This document shows, in pieces, positions 10,131-20,531 of a stretch of DNA of 64,000 nt. The stretch comes from Leuconostoc lactis (GTDB lineage: Bacteria; Bacillota; Bacilli; Lactobacillales; Lactobacillaceae). The first letter of the stretch is position 1. Every line of letters begins with the position of its first letter. The stretch spans positions 372,001-436,000 of the forward strand of contig NZ_CP042420.1 in assembly GCF_007954625.1 (NCBI RefSeq). The letters run 5' to 3'. Below the pieces are notes generated by a model, which worked only from the letters and a program-made list of their open reading frames with translations, was not told the DNA's origin and did not search any database. The translations under genes and the position numbers were made by a program.

Positions 10131-10892
10131 TTACAGTGGGTTACGTGAGCTAAATCCTTGATAAATCAACAAACTTGCGGCAACACTGGCATTTAGACTT
10201 TGGACATGACCAACCATTGGAATGGTGAGCATGCCATCAACCTTTTTCTTCAACAAAGGTGAAATCCCCTTGCCTTCATTACCAATCACCAACGCCGTTG
10301 CACCTTTGGCATCCCAACGACGATAATCTTCCCCAGCCATATCGGTCCCAAAAATCCAAACACCACGGTCTTTGAGTTCATTAACCGTATTCACCAAATT
10401 CGTCACACGCGCAACCGGTACATATTCAATCGCACCGGTTGAAATTTTCGCTACTGTCGCCGTAAGCTGAACTGCCCGTCGCTTTGGAATGATAATTCCA
10501 TGCACACCGGCCGCATCCGCCGTACGTAAAATCGACCCCAAATTGTGGGGATCTTCAATACCATCCAAGATTAAGAAAAATGGCGCTTCTTGGCGTTCTT
10601 CTGCCCGGGCAAACAAGTCATCGATTGTCGCATAGGTAAAGGCTGCGACACTCAAAACGACACCTTGATGATTGCCACCATCAGTCAATTCATCCAGCTT
10701 TGATTTTGGCGCTTGTTGAATGACTAAGCCTCTTTTTTTAGCTAGTTGGGTCACTTCATTGCGAATTTTATCTTGCAAGCCAGTCTGTAGCCATACTTTA
10801 TTGATTTCTTGCGTCCCTTTTAGCGCGGCAACACTGGCATAATGGCCATAGACAAATTCGGCTTGGTTAGGCGTTTCTTGTTCACGTTTCAT
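10131..10892 (-). CDS. rlmB: 23S rRNA (guanosine-2'-O-)-methyltransferase RlmB-like
   Basis: A 253-aa SPOUT (TrmH-type) methyltransferase. An N-terminal substrate-binding domain (YGHYASVAALKG) is followed by motif 1 DPHNLGSILRTADAAG, motif 2 LVIGNEGKGIS and motif 3 IPMVGHVQSLNASVA, which make the SAM-binding trefoil knot. The family modifies G2251 of 23S rRNA. The ATG overlaps the end of mrnC as ATGA. The pairing of an rRNA-processing RNase and an rRNA methylase in one operon is conserved in Firmicutes. Confidence 0.93.
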   Translation of the reverse strand: MKREQETPNQAEFVYGHYASVAALKGTQEINKVWLQTGLQDKIRNEVTQLAKKRGLVIQQAPKSKLDELTDGGNHQGVVLSVAAFTYATIDDLFARAEERQEAPFFLILDGIEDPHNLGSILRTADAAGVHGIIIPKRRAVQLTATVAKISTGAIEYVPVARVTNLVNTVNELKDRGVWIFGTDMAGEDYRRWDAKGATALVIGNEGKGISPLLKKKVDGMLTIPMVGHVQSLNASVAASLLIYQGFSSRNPL

Positions 10893-11296
10893 TTTACTGT
10901 TCTCCCTGATTCAACTTGTTCAAAAATCCATGTCATAAGTGATTGAATACGGTCATGTTGCTGTGATAGATATAAGAAACCAAAAAGGGCTTCTACCCCA
11001 GTTGAGACACGGTAGCTCACAACATCCGTATTTTTCGCTTTCGTATGCGATTTTGCATTCCGACCACGTTTGAAATAACTCAGTTCGGTATCGGTTAGCA
11101 GATTGTCTGTTATCATCAAGTCAAACAAAGCGGCATGCGCCTTGGCTGAAACATAGTGTTTACTGCGCTTTTGTAAGTCATTCACCTTGGTCAAACCAAG
11201 TGATAACAAATGTTGGCGCACTTCAAGTTCATAGATTGCATCGCCGATATAAGCCAACGATAACCCGTTCATTTGTTCATATTGTAAATTAGTCAT
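10889..11296 (-). CDS. mrnC: Mini-ribonuclease III
   Basis: A 135-aa RNase III catalytic domain lacking the double-stranded RNA-binding domain, the form that matures 23S rRNA ends. The signature AYIGDAIYELEVRQHLL carries the catalytic acid. KRGRNAKSHTKAK and the late GVEALFGFLYL complete the site. It is first gene of mrnC-rlmB-sigH. A TATAAT (11303-11308) sits 6 nt from the ATG, so transcripts from it would be leaderless. Confidence 0.93.
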   Translation of the reverse strand: MTNLQYEQMNGLSLAYIGDAIYELEVRQHLLSLGLTKVNDLQKRSKHYVSAKAHAALFDLMITDNLLTDTELSYFKRGRNAKSHTKAKNTDVVSYRVSTGVEALFGFLYLSQQHDRIQSLMTWIFEQVESGRTVK

Positions 11297-11302
11297 ACTC
11301 TT

Positions 11303-11308
11303 ATTATA
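11303..11308 (-). promoter_or_regulatory. -10 box next to mrnC start
   Basis: TATAAT on the minus strand, followed by AAGAGT and then ATG. The -35 is weak. A second -10-like TACACT lies at 11362-11367, further upstream. Confidence 0.45.
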
Positions 11309-11397
11309 CGCGAGATAACGTTTGTGCGTACGAGTTTCCTGACTAAAGTAAGAACTTCTTTAGTGTAATCGGCTTCGGGGATCACGCCTATATTTTT

Positions 11398-11431
11398 GGC
11401 CTAATTGGTACTTTTTGTGGCCTAATTGGTA
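11398..11431 (-). promoter_or_regulatory. Paired direct repeats upstream of mrnC-rlmB-sigH (LytTR-box geometry)
   Basis: On the minus strand TACCAATTAGGCC occurs twice (11398-11410 and 11419-11431). The start-to-start distance is 21 bp, so the 9-mers TACCAATTA are 12 bp apart. A -10-like TACACT (11362-11367) lies about 33 bp downstream of the proximal copy. This is the layout of binding sites for ComE/PlnC/AgrA-type response regulators. It lies between the rpoC terminator and mrnC. Confidence 0.45.
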
Positions 11432-11450
11432 TGACAGGCGTTGATGGCAC

Positions 11451-11484
11451 AAAAAAACGCTCACATGATTGTGAACGTTTTTTT
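11451..11484 (-). terminator. Terminator of rpoBC
   Basis: On the minus strand AACGTTCACAATCATGTGAGCGTT forms a stem with one mismatch and is followed by T7. Confidence 0.85.
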
Positions 11485-11490
11485 GCTGAA

Positions 11491-14400
11491 TTAGGCGTCG
11501 AATGACTTTGCGACGTCATCCAACTTTGGAATATCAGCAGATGCATCAGCTTCAGCGTCAGGTTGTGCAACCACATCCCCAACCACCTTGCTCTTAATCT
11601 TACGATATTCAGCCATACCTGTTCCGGCAGGAATAATCTTACCAATGATAACGTTTTCTTTCAAACCAACCAATGGATCGTTCTTTCCGCGGATTGCGGC
11701 ATCAGTCAAGACACGTGTTGTTTCTTGGAATGATGCGGCAGACAAGAATGAGTTTGTTTCCAAGGCAGCCTTAGTAATACCAAGCAACACTGGACGTGCC
11801 GTTGCGGGTACCTGGCCAGCAAACAATGCTGGTTCGTTGGCGCGTTGGAAATCAGCAATATCCATCAACATACCTGGCAAAAGATTCGTTTCACCTGGAT
11901 CCATGACACGTACTTTACGCAACATTTGACGAATCATGACTTCGATATGCTTATCTGACACTTCGATACCTTGCAAACGGTAAACCTTTTGGATTTCCGT
12001 CAACATGTATGATTCAGTCGTCAACGTATCTGTAACAGCCAACAATTCCTTTGGATCGATTGGGCCTTCGTTAATGGCATCACCACGCTTAATGGCATCA
12101 CCTTCAGCAAAGCGCATGCGCGCAGCCAATGGCAATGTGTATGTCCGCGTGTCTGTTTCGCCTTCAATTGTCACAGCCTTTGTACGTTCGGCTGGATTTT
12201 CTTCGATTGAAACAACTGTACCAGTCACTTCAGAAATTTCTGCACGTCCCTTAGGAATACGTGCTTCAACAATTTCTTGCACACGAGGCAAACCTTGTGT
12301 GATATCGTTTCCACCGGCAACACCACCCGTGTGGAAGTTACGCATCGTCAATTGGGTACCTGGTTCACCGATTGATTGGGCAGCCACTGTTCCAACAGCT
12401 TCACCGACTTCAACTTCTTCACCAGTTGCCAAGTTACGACCATAATCCAACACAGAAACACCGTGTTCAGTCGTTGATGTGAAGACAGAACGGATTGTCA
12501 CTTCTTCAATACCAGCAGCCACAATACGCTTAGCGATGTCTTCATCAATCATTTCGTTACGAGAAACAATCTTTTCACCAGTTTCTGGATCAAAGACTGA
12601 CTTCATGGCATAGCGACCCAAGATACGGTCGTACAATGGTTCAACAACAGATGTGCCATCCATGATAGCGCGAACAGCCACACCACGATCAGAATTGTTG
12701 TTCCATTCACGCACGATAACGTCTTGCGCCACATCGACAAGTCGACGTGTCAAGTAACCAGAGTTGGCCGTCTTCAAGGCCGTATCTGACATTCCCTTAC
12801 GAGCACCGTGGGTTGAAATAAACATTTCCATCACAGTCAAACCTTCACGGAAGTTCGCTGTAACTGGCAATTCAATAATCTTACCACCAGGACCCGCCAT
12901 CAAACCACGCATACCGGCCAACTGCACGAAGTTAGAAATGTTACCACGCGCACCTGAGTCCTGCATCATGAAGATAGGGTTCGTTGGTTCGAAGGAAGCA
13001 ATCAACTTTTCTTGGATAACATCCTTAGCCTTAGTCCAGATTTCGATGACACGTTGGTAACGTTCGTCATCTGTAATCAAACCACGACGGAACTGCTTTG
13101 TCACAGTTGCGACTTGCTTATGGGCGTCTTCCAAGATTGCTGGCTTATCTGGCAATTCAGTCACATCAGTCATTGATACAGTCAAACCTGATTCTGTTGA
13201 CTTTTCATAACCAAGATCCTTCATGCGATCCAACAACAATGATGTTTCCGTCACCTTATAACGCTTGTAGACTTCAGCAATGATGTCTGACAAGAAGCCC
13301 TTCTTGAAGGAACCGACAACTGGTGTTTCCGCCAAGTAGTCATGAATGTTTTCACCAGCTTCAATAAAGAAGCGATCATCAACACCCTTGAAGTTTTCTT
13401 CAGATGGTTCGTTAATATAAGGGAAATCAACTGGCAAAATTTCGTTGAACAACAACTTACCAACAGAAGTTACCATAATCTTTGAACGTTGTTCATCTGT
13501 AAATGGCTTTTCTGCTGGGAATGATGATGTTTGGGTACCCACACGTGTATGATAGTGGACAACCTTACTTGCAAAGGCCATTTTTGCTTCCTCAACAGAA
13601 GAGAAAATCATACCTTCACCTTCACGACCAGCTTCTTCAGTCGTCAAGTAGTAGTTTCCAATCACCATATCCTGAGATGGGGCAACGATTGGCTTTCCAT
13701 CCTTTGGTGCCAAAATGTGGCCTGCGGCAAGCATCAACAAACGCGCTTCAGCTTGTGCTTCATCAGACAATGGCACGTGAATGGCCATCTGATCACCATC
13801 GAAATCGGCGTTATAGGCTTCAGTAACCAATGGATGCAAACGCATGGCCTTACCAGAAACCAACACAGGTTCAAAGGCTTGGATTCCCAAACGGTGCAAC
13901 GTAGGGGCGCGGTTCAAAAGAACTGGGTGTTCCTTGATCACGTCTTCTAATACGTCCATCACATCTTCATCAGCCTTGTCAATCTTACGCTTAGCAGACT
14001 TGACGTTACCGGCCAACTTACGTGTTGTCAATTCCTTCATGATGAATGGGCGGAATAATTCGATTGCCATTGGACGTGGCAAGCCCATTTGATTCATCTT
14101 CAAGAATGGTCCAACATCGATAACCGAACGACCTGAATAGTCGACACGCTTACCCAACAAGTTTTGACGGAAGCGACCTTGCTTACCCTTCAACATGTGA
14201 GACAAAGACTTCAATGGTCGGTTACCAGGACCAGCCACTGGACGTCCGCGACGACCGTTATCAATCAAGGCGTCGACGGCTTCTTGCAACATACGCTTTT
14301 CGTTTTGCACGATGATGCCTGGGGCATTCAAGTCAAGCAAACGCTTCAAACGGTTGTTACGGTTAATCACACGACGATACAAATCGTTCAAATCAGATGT

Positions 14401-15153
14401 GGCAAAACGGCCACCTTCCAATTGCACCATTGGTCGCAAGTCTGGTGGAATAACTGGAATAACATCCATTACCATCCATTCAGGCTTGTTTTCTGATTGC
14501 AAGAAGGCTTCAATAATGTCCAAACGACGTACGGCACGTACACGCTTTTGACCAGTTGCTTCTTGTAATTCACGCTTTAATTGATCTGCTTCGGCAGCCA
14601 AATCAACGCTTGCCAACAAATCTTTAATTGCTTCAGCACCCATGCCAGCCTTAAAGCTAGCACCATATTCGCGCTTCAATTCACGGTATTCACGTTCAGT
14701 CAACAGTTGCTTCTTTTCAACTGGTGCATCACCAGGTTCAATGACAACATATGACGCAAAGTAAATAATTTCTTCAAGTGAACGTGGTGACATGTCAAGG
14801 ACAAGTCCCATACGTGATGGAATACCTTTGAAGTACCAAATGTGTGTAACAGGTGCAGCTAATTCGATGTGCCCCATGCGTTCACGACGAACTTTTGATG
14901 ATGTTACTTCAACACCACAACGGTCACAAACAATTCCCTTATATCGGATTCGCTTGTACTTACCGCAGGCGCATTCATAATCCTTTGTAGGTCCGAAGAT
15001 GCGTTCATCGAACAAGCCGTCTTTTTCTGGCTTAAGTGTTCGATAGTTGATCGTTTCCGGCTTCTTCACTTCACCATAAGACCATGAACGGATCTTATCA
15101 GGAGAAGCCAAACCGATTTGCATGCTCTCGAACTTGTTAACATCGATTGCCAT
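11491..15153 (-). CDS. rpoC: RNA polymerase beta' subunit
   Basis: A 1220-aa beta' subunit. It has the N-terminal zinc-binding cysteines ([16 protein letters not shown]), the active-site [12 protein letters not shown], the trigger-loop region and the C-terminal [19 protein letters not shown]. The tail is acidic ([22 protein letters not shown]). Length is normal for Lactobacillaceae. It follows rpoB by 145 bp, a gap holding a long hairpin, and ends just before a strong terminator. Confidence 0.98.
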   Translation of the reverse strand: MAIDVNKFESMQIGLASPDKIRSWSYGEVKKPETINYRTLKPEKDGLFDERIFGPTKDYECACGKYKRIRYKGIVCDRCGVEVTSSKVRRERMGHIELAAPVTHIWYFKGIPSRMGLVLDMSPRSLEEIIYFASYVVIEPGDAPVEKKQLLTEREYRELKREYGASFKAGMGAEAIKDLLASVDLAAEADQLKRELQEATGQKRVRAVRRLDIIEAFLQSENKPEWMVMDVIPVIPPDLRPMVQLEGGRFATSDLNDLYRRVINRNNRLKRLLDLNAPGIIVQNEKRMLQEAVDALIDNGRRGRPVAGPGNRPLKSLSHMLKGKQGRFRQNLLGKRVDYSGRSVIDVGPFLKMNQMGLPRPMAIELFRPFIMKELTTRKLAGNVKSAKRKIDKADEDVMDVLEDVIKEHPVLLNRAPTLHRLGIQAFEPVLVSGKAMRLHPLVTEAYNADFDGDQMAIHVPLSDEAQAEARLLMLAAGHILAPKDGKPIVAPSQDMVIGNYYLTTEEAGREGEGMIFSSVEEAKMAFASKVVHYHTRVGTQTSSFPAEKPFTDEQRSKIMVTSVGKLLFNEILPVDFPYINEPSEENFKGVDDRFFIEAGENIHDYLAETPVVGSFKKGFLSDIIAEVYKRYKVTETSLLLDRMKDLGYEKSTESGLTVSMTDVTELPDKPAILEDAHKQVATVTKQFRRGLITDDERYQRVIEIWTKAKDVIQEKLIASFEPTNPIFMMQDSGARGNISNFVQLAGMRGLMAGPGGKIIELPVTANFREGLTVMEMFISTHGARKGMSDTALKTANSGYLTRRLVDVAQDVIVREWNNNSDRGVAVRAIMDGTSVVEPLYDRILGRYAMKSVFDPETGEKIVSRNEMIDEDIAKRIVAAGIEEVTIRSVFTSTTEHGVSVLDYGRNLATGEEVEVGEAVGTVAAQSIGEPGTQLTMRNFHTGGVAGGNDITQGLPRVQEIVEARIPKGRAEISEVTGTVVSIEENPAERTKAVTIEGETDTRTYTLPLAARMRFAEGDAIKRGDAINEGPIDPKELLAVTDTLTTESYMLTEIQKVYRLQGIEVSDKHIEVMIRQMLRKVRVMDPGETNLLPGMLMDIADFQRANEPALFAGQVPATARPVLLGITKAALETNSFLSAASFQETTRVLTDAAIRGKNDPLVGLKENVIIGKIIPAGTGMAEYRKIKSKVVGDVVAQPDAEADASADIPKLDDVAKSFDA

Positions 15154-15205
15154 CTATTTGCTGTTACCTTTCGTTATTTATTAAGTTAACGTTTGCATCC
15201 AGTTC

Positions 15206-15268
15206 TGACACGTTTGCTATAAGCTAAGTTCAATAATGCATTCAACCTACCTTATAACAAACGTGCCA
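15206..15268 (-). promoter_or_regulatory. Long imperfect hairpin between rpoB and rpoC
   Basis: The minus-strand RNA folds into a stem of about 28 bp with two internal G-G mismatches and a few G-U pairs, closed by a 7-nt loop centred near 15237. The arms start CACGTTTG on both sides. There is no U tract, so it is not an intrinsic terminator. An RNase III or Mini-III processing site is the likeliest reading. Confidence 0.65.
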
Positions 15269-15298
15269 CAAACTGTGTCGCACGTTAATTGTATATGA

Positions 15299-18200
15299 TT
15301 AAGCTTCGTCAGTTGTGTCTGTCATTTCTTGGGCTTCTACCTTAGAGAATGCAGCCGCAACTTCTTCATCTTCTTTGTTTAAGAGATCAGGATTTGAGCG
15401 TACTAACTTTTCAAGCGCATCTACTGGCAAGATTGAATCATCTTCATCCATTTGACGGAGTTCAACTTCATCACCTGCGCCATCCAAGACTTGCATATCC
15501 AAGCCAAGGGCTTGCAATTCCTTCACCAATACTCGGAATGATTCTGGCACGCCTGGACGTGGGATTGGTTCACCCTTAATGATTGACTCATAGACCTTCA
15601 CACGACCTGCAACGTCATCTGACTTGTAAGTCAAAATTTCTTGCAAGGTGTAAGCGGCACCATAAGCTTCAAGGGCCCAAACTTCCATTTCACCGAAACG
15701 CTGACCACCGAATTGGGCTTTACCACCCAAAGGCTGTTGCGTTACTAATGAGTATGGTCCGATTGAACGGGCGTGAATCTTATCGTCAACCATGTGGGCA
15801 AGCTTCATATAATGCATGACACCAACACCAACACGCTTATCGAAAGCTTCACCAGTACGACCATCATAAACAACTGACTTACCATCACGTGGCAAACCAG
15901 CTTCACGCAAAGCCGCTTCGATTTCATCATCGCTAGCACCGTCAAAGACTGGTGAGGCAACGTGAATACCAAGTTCCTTAGCTGCATAACCAAGATGCAA
16001 TTCAAGTACTTGTCCAATGTTCATACGTGAAGGCACACCCATGGGTGACAACAAGATGTCAATTGGGGTACCATCTGGCATGTATGGCATGTCTTCTTCA
16101 GGGACAACAACGGAAACCGTTCCCTTGTTACCGTGACGACCGGCCATCTTATCACCGACTTGGATCTTACGCTTTTGTGCGATGTACACACGTACCATCA
16201 TGTTCACACCTGGAGCAAGTTCATCCCCATTTTCTGGTGTGTAAATGCGGACGTTTTGTACAACACCGCCACCACCGTGTGGCACACGCAATGATGTATC
16301 ACGTACTTCACGCGCTTTTTCACCAAAGATGGCGTGGAGCAAACGTTCTTCGGCTGATAATTCAGTCACACCCTTAGGCGTTACCTTACCAACCAAGATA
16401 TCACCGTCATGCACTTCGGCACCAACACGGATAATCCCGTTCGCATCCAAATCCTTCAACTGATCTTCACCAGTATTTGGAATTTCACGTGTGATTTCTT
16501 CAGGTCCGAGCTTTGTATCACGGGCTTCTGAATCATATTCTTCGATGTGAATTGATGTATAAACATCTTCACGGACCAAACGTTCGTTCAAGACGATGGC
16601 ATCTTCGAAGTTATAACCTTGCCAAGTCATAAAGGCGATCAATGGGTTTTGTCCCAAAGCTAATTCACCCTTTTCCATTGAAGGACCATCAGCCAAAACT
16701 TCATCAGCTTCGACATGTTCACCTTCATGGACAATTGGCTTTTGGTTATAGTTCTTACCACCGTTAGAACGGCGGAACTTCATCAATTCGTAAGTATCTA
16801 ATTGACCGTCTTCACGACGAACACGAATTTCACGACCATCGACATATTCAACGACACCAGCGGCGCGAGAAATCATGGCAACACCTGAATCGTGCGCAGC
16901 CTTATATTCGATACCTGTACCAACAAGTGGTGCATGCGGATCAAGCAAAGGCACCGCTTGACGTTGCATGTTGGCACCCATCAAGGCACGGTTGGAATCA
17001 TCGTTTTCCAAGAAAGGAATCGCAGCTGTTCCAACAGAAACAACTTGCTTAGGCGAAACGTCCATGTAGTCAATGCGATCAATTGGTGTTTCGATGTTTT
17101 CTTCACCAAAACGGGCCATCACTGTATCGTGAACAAAGCTACCATCTTCATTTAATGGTGAGTTCGCTTGCGCCACAATGTAGTTATCTTCTTCATCGGC
17201 AGTCAAGTAATCGATCTTGTCGGTTACCTTGTGCGTTGTCCAGTCAACACGACGGTATGGTGTTTCAATGAAGCCATACTTGTTAATGCGACCATACGTT
17301 GCCAAAGAGTTGATCAAACCGATGTTAGGACCTTCGGGCGTTTCGATTGGGTCAATACGGCCATAGTGCGTGTAGTGCACATCTCGCACTTCAACGCCGG
17401 CACGGTCACGTGTCAAACCACCAGGTCCAAGGGCTGACAAACGACGCTTGTGGTTCATTTCACCCAATGGGTTTGTCTGATCCATGAACTGTGACAATTG
17501 TGATGAACCAAAGAATTCCTTCACGGCTGCCACAACTGGTCGAATGTTAATCAATTGTTGTGGTGTGACTGTGTTAGCGTCTTGGATTGACATCCGTTCG
17601 CGAACCACACGTTCCATACGTGTCAAACCAATACGGAATTGGTTTTGCAACAATTCACCAACAGAACGAATACGACGGTTACCCAAGTGATCGATATCGT
17701 CGACATTACCAACACCTTCTTGCAAGTTCAAGAAGTAGTTCATGCCTGCCAAAATATCAGCAGGACGGACTGTGCGATCATCTTCCCCGATGTGACCATT
17801 GCCAATCAAAAGCAATGTCTTTTCAGGGTTTTCAGGTGATTCGATCTTAATCTTTTGAAGCGTTACTGGTTCGTTTAGAACAGCATCGCCAGATGGTGTA
17901 TACGTTGTTGTCTTAAAGTCTGGGCGATCCAAATATGGGCTAAGCTTTGACATCACTGTCTTATCAACTAATGTTCCCTTTTCGGCGATAATTTCACCTG
18001 AATCAGGATCAGCCAATGTTTCAGCCAATGTTTGGTTCAACAAACGTGTCTTCAATGACAACTTCTTGTTGATCTTGTAACGTCCAACTGATGCCAAATC
18101 GTAACGCTTTGGATCAAAGAAACGCGCAACCAACAAGGCACGTGATGAATCAGCTGTCTTTGGTTCACCCGGACGTAGTCGTTCGTAAATGTCCTTCAGC

Positions 18201-18913
18201 GCTTCTTCAACACGTGAATCTGACATATCTTTGTGCACGTCTTTTTCCAAAGTCATGTTCAAAGCGTCATATTGGTCTGAGAAGATGTCGATAATATCAG
18301 AATCTGAACCGAAACCAAGGGCACGGACCAATTCTGTCATCAACAACTTACGTGTCCGGTCAATACGTACGTTAGCGATACCCTTGGCATCTGTTTCGTA
18401 TTCCAACCAAGCACCACGGTTTGGAATAACCGTTGTGCCATAGCGTGGGCGACCGTTCTTGTCATTTTCTTGGTTGTAATAGATACCAGGAGAACGCACA
18501 AGTTGTGAAACGATAACACGTTCAGCACCATTGATGATGAACGTCCCTTGTTCTGTCATCAATGGGAAATCACCAAAGAACACGTCTTGTGACTTGATTT
18601 CACCAGTTTCATGGTTCGTCAAACGCAAAGTAACGTGTAATGGTGCTGAGTAGTTGGCGTCGTGTTCACGCGCCTCATCAATGTTGTACTTTGGTTCCAT
18701 CAACTTGTAATCAACGTATTCCAATGACAAGTTACCTTGGAAATCATCGATTGGCATGATGTCGCCAAACATTTCTTTAATACCTTCATCCAAGAACCAT
18801 TGATATGACGCCGTTTGAATTTCAATCAAATTCGGCACATCAAGCACTTCTTTGATGCTAGCATATGAACGACGAGTACGGTGCTTACCGTACTTTACTA
18901 AATGTCCTGCCAC
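15299..18913 (-). CDS. rpoB: RNA polymerase beta subunit
   Basis: A 1204-aa beta subunit starting [18 protein letters not shown] place the start at GTG 18913, 7 nt after GAGGTG; an in-frame GTG three codons earlier is inside that ribosome site. Landmarks are the rifampicin region ([29 protein letters not shown]) and the C-terminal [25 protein letters not shown] clamp region. It is first gene of rpoBC, transcribed from its own promoter through a leader of about 190 nt containing a terminator-like hairpin. Confidence 0.97.
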   Translation of the reverse strand: MAGHLVKYGKHRTRRSYASIKEVLDVPNLIEIQTASYQWFLDEGIKEMFGDIMPIDDFQGNLSLEYVDYKLMEPKYNIDEAREHDANYSAPLHVTLRLTNHETGEIKSQDVFFGDFPLMTEQGTFIINGAERVIVSQLVRSPGIYYNQENDKNGRPRYGTTVIPNRGAWLEYETDAKGIANVRIDRTRKLLMTELVRALGFGSDSDIIDIFSDQYDALNMTLEKDVHKDMSDSRVEEALKDIYERLRPGEPKTADSSRALLVARFFDPKRYDLASVGRYKINKKLSLKTRLLNQTLAETLADPDSGEIIAEKGTLVDKTVMSKLSPYLDRPDFKTTTYTPSGDAVLNEPVTLQKIKIESPENPEKTLLLIGNGHIGEDDRTVRPADILAGMNYFLNLQEGVGNVDDIDHLGNRRIRSVGELLQNQFRIGLTRMERVVRERMSIQDANTVTPQQLINIRPVVAAVKEFFGSSQLSQFMDQTNPLGEMNHKRRLSALGPGGLTRDRAGVEVRDVHYTHYGRIDPIETPEGPNIGLINSLATYGRINKYGFIETPYRRVDWTTHKVTDKIDYLTADEEDNYIVAQANSPLNEDGSFVHDTVMARFGEENIETPIDRIDYMDVSPKQVVSVGTAAIPFLENDDSNRALMGANMQRQAVPLLDPHAPLVGTGIEYKAAHDSGVAMISRAAGVVEYVDGREIRVRREDGQLDTYELMKFRRSNGGKNYNQKPIVHEGEHVEADEVLADGPSMEKGELALGQNPLIAFMTWQGYNFEDAIVLNERLVREDVYTSIHIEEYDSEARDTKLGPEEITREIPNTGEDQLKDLDANGIIRVGAEVHDGDILVGKVTPKGVTELSAEERLLHAIFGEKAREVRDTSLRVPHGGGGVVQNVRIYTPENGDELAPGVNMMVRVYIAQKRKIQVGDKMAGRHGNKGTVSVVVPEEDMPYMPDGTPIDILLSPMGVPSRMNIGQVLELHLGYAAKELGIHVASPVFDGASDDEIEAALREAGLPRDGKSVVYDGRTGEAFDKRVGVGVMHYMKLAHMVDDKIHARSIGPYSLVTQQPLGGKAQFGGQRFGEMEVWALEAYGAAYTLQEILTYKSDDVAGRVKVYESIIKGEPIPRPGVPESFRVLVKELQALGLDMQVLDGAGDEVELRQMDEDDSILPVDALEKLVRSNPDLLNKEDEEVAAAFSKVEAQEMTDTTDEA

Positions 18914-19005
18914 ATTTATCACCTCGTTTGTTTTTAGCTGCGTTTTGTTTGTTACAATTCAGTTACAAGATGGTGATTACCACCGAACTTGACCCCGAAT
19001 AGGCA

Positions 19006-19048
19006 CAAAAAAAGCAATCGCCGCTGTTTCCGCAGACAACGTTTGCTT
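19006..19048 (-). promoter_or_regulatory. Terminator-like hairpin in rpoB leader (putative attenuator)
   Basis: In the rpoB leader AAGCAA and TTGCTT close a stem with further pairs (ACGTTGT against GCGGCG with G-U pairs), and T7 follows. It lies after the promoter and about 95 bp before the GTG. It could set read-through into rpoBC. Confidence 0.55.
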
Positions 19049-19115
19049 CAATATAAAGGTATTGCGGACAATATTTCGCAAAAAGCCATATTTATTCACA
19101 GTATTACTAAGAATA

Positions 19116-19143
19116 ATTATACGCCTTTTGCAATCATTTGCAA
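19116..19143 (-). promoter_or_regulatory. Promoter of rpoBC
   Basis: On the minus strand: TTGCAA (19138-19143), 16-bp spacer, TATAAT (19116-19121). This gives a 5' leader of about 190 nt. Confidence 0.75.
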
Positions 19144-19183
19144 GCCCTTTGCGGGAGACACACTGTGGTGCACACCCTTTTAA

Positions 19184-20002
19184 TTAAACATGTTCAACAT
19201 CAAATTCTGGGACATCTGGATCACGCGCAATATCGACTAATTGTAAGAAATTATCTGGGTCAAGTGCCGCTGTCCCAACCAGCACGCCATCAATATCTTT
19301 TTGTCGCATAATTTCGCGCGCATTATGCGGTGTCACTGAACCACCATATAAAATACGGACTTGTTCAGCAATCACCGGTGAATACAACTTGGCTAGTGTT
19401 TGTCGAATGAGGTGTGCCGCTTTTTGCGCTTGGTCCGCACTAGCTGCTTCACCTGAGCCAATGGCCCATGTTGGTTCATAGGCAATTGTCACATTCCGAA
19501 TTTGATCAACCGAGACGCCGGCAAGCGCAGCTGCCACTTGCGCCACCGATGGTTCAGCATCCATAAACTGCGCGTACGTACTCATATCTTCGTCAACGTC
19601 AATAATTGGTCGCAAGCCATTACGCAAAGCTGCTGTGACTTTCAGGTTCACCGTCGAATCTGTTTCATTAAAGAACTTCCGACGTTCAAAATGGCCAATC
19701 AAGACATAAGTTGCCCCAATATCTTTTAACGCTTTCGGTGACGTTTCGCCAGTATAGGCCCCACTATCTTCCCAGTGCACATTTTCTGCGACAACGTGAA
19801 CCGGCGTTTCTTTAGTTGCCCGCACCATATCTGCTAAAAACAAATCTTGTGCGGCAATGCCTGTTTCAACGACGCGTTGATCGGGTACCTTACCGCTAAC
19901 TTGCGCCAAAAAATCCGTCACATCGGCCTGCAACTTATTAATTTTCCAGTTTGCAACCACAAACGGTACACGCTTTGCCTTGTGCATTTTCGCCATCATC
20001 AT
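19184..20002 (-). CDS. tpiA: Triosephosphate isomerase, divergent
   Basis: A 272-aa TIM barrel. The catalytic lysine is in ANWKINK, the catalytic glutamate in AYEPTWAIGSG, the phosphate loop in YGGSV, and VLVGTAAL is near the end. Two usually invariant places are altered: IGHFERR instead of GHSERR (Ser to Phe beside the catalytic His), and PIIDVDED where CVGE is expected. It is likely functional but unusual. It begins ATGATGATG, overlapping the upstream 113-aa gene as ATGA after a GAGGAG site. An alternative is a paralogue with the main isomerase elsewhere. Confidence 0.85.
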   Translation of the reverse strand: MMMAKMHKAKRVPFVVANWKINKLQADVTDFLAQVSGKVPDQRVVETGIAAQDLFLADMVRATKETPVHVVAENVHWEDSGAYTGETSPKALKDIGATYVLIGHFERRKFFNETDSTVNLKVTAALRNGLRPIIDVDEDMSTYAQFMDAEPSVAQVAAALAGVSVDQIRNVTIAYEPTWAIGSGEAASADQAQKAAHLIRQTLAKLYSPVIAEQVRILYGGSVTPHNAREIMRQKDIDGVLVGTAALDPDNFLQLVDIARDPDVPEFDVEHV

Positions 20003-20340
20003 TTATCATCTCCTCGTAACATGACAAACATGAAGATTGCTTCAATTAGTAGCAACATTGCTGTATATTGTGCTTCTTCATTAACTAGACGTAATAAAAT
20101 GTAACTCACAACCAGCACGCCTAAACCCATCCCCGTTTTAACAAGAGACCGTTGATGCTTACTCCGTGCTAACAACTCTGATAAGTGTTGGTTTTCTGAC
20201 TGCAATTCCGACACATCCAGTTTCAATGCTTCAATCTGATCCAGCATTTTATCATTTTCTTGCTGCATTAAATCAAAATCCGACTGTGATAAGCCATCTT
20301 CAGTTTTTGGTTCGCGCTTTGTTCGTTTAAAAAGTAACAT
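19999..20340 (-). CDS. Coiled-coil plus two-helix membrane protein, 113 aa
   Basis: The product has a charged N-terminus, a predicted coiled coil (about residues 20-62, with repeated Leu/Gln/Glu spacing), and then two short hydrophobic helices (about 68-86 and 90-107) ending LRGDDK. No known family is recognised. The reading frame is real: it has a GGAG site, a TAAAAT -10 with a TG extension, and a stop overlapping the tpiA start. It is probably a membrane-anchored cytosolic coiled coil co-expressed with TpiA. Confidence 0.75.
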   Translation of the reverse strand: MLLFKRTKREPKTEDGLSQSDFDLMQQENDKMLDQIEALKLDVSELQSENQHLSELLARSKHQRSLVKTGMGLGVLVVSYILLRLVNEEAQYTAMLLLIEAIFMFVMLRGDDK

Positions 20341-20409
20341 TATTATTATTCTCCATTACTACTATTTTACCACAAGAAAAATCAGCATTGCGTACCGGAG
20401 ACAACAAAA

Positions 20410-20443
20410 AAGCTATTTTATCAGTCACCTGATAAAATAGCTT
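20410..20443 (-). terminator. Terminator of tRNA-Leu
   Basis: A perfect 15-bp stem (AAGCTATTTTATCAG and complement) with a 4-nt loop, followed on the minus strand by T6. Confidence 0.9.
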
Positions 20444-20446
20444 GGA

Positions 20447-20531
20447 TGCAGCCGGCGGGAGTCGAACCCGCACGCCCTAAACGGGCACAGGATCCTTAAT
20501 CCTGCGCGTCTGCCAATTCCGCCACGGCTGC
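20447..20531 (-). tRNA. tRNA-Leu(AAG)
   Basis: An 85-nt class II tRNA. The acceptor is GCAGCCG/CGGCTGC, the anticodon loop TTAAGGA gives AAG (reads CUU), and a long variable arm GCCCGTTTAGGGC follows. The T-arm is GCGGG-TTCGACT-CCCGC. CCA is not encoded. Confidence 0.95.

Noticed and set aside
11388..11645. 85-aa minus-strand frame overlapping the rpoC end and covering the direct repeats
   Set aside because: It reads through the rpoC terminator, and its repeated C-terminal residues simply reflect the DNA repeats.
12005..12445. 146-aa plus-strand frame opposite rpoC
   Set aside because: Shadow frame inside an unquestionable gene.
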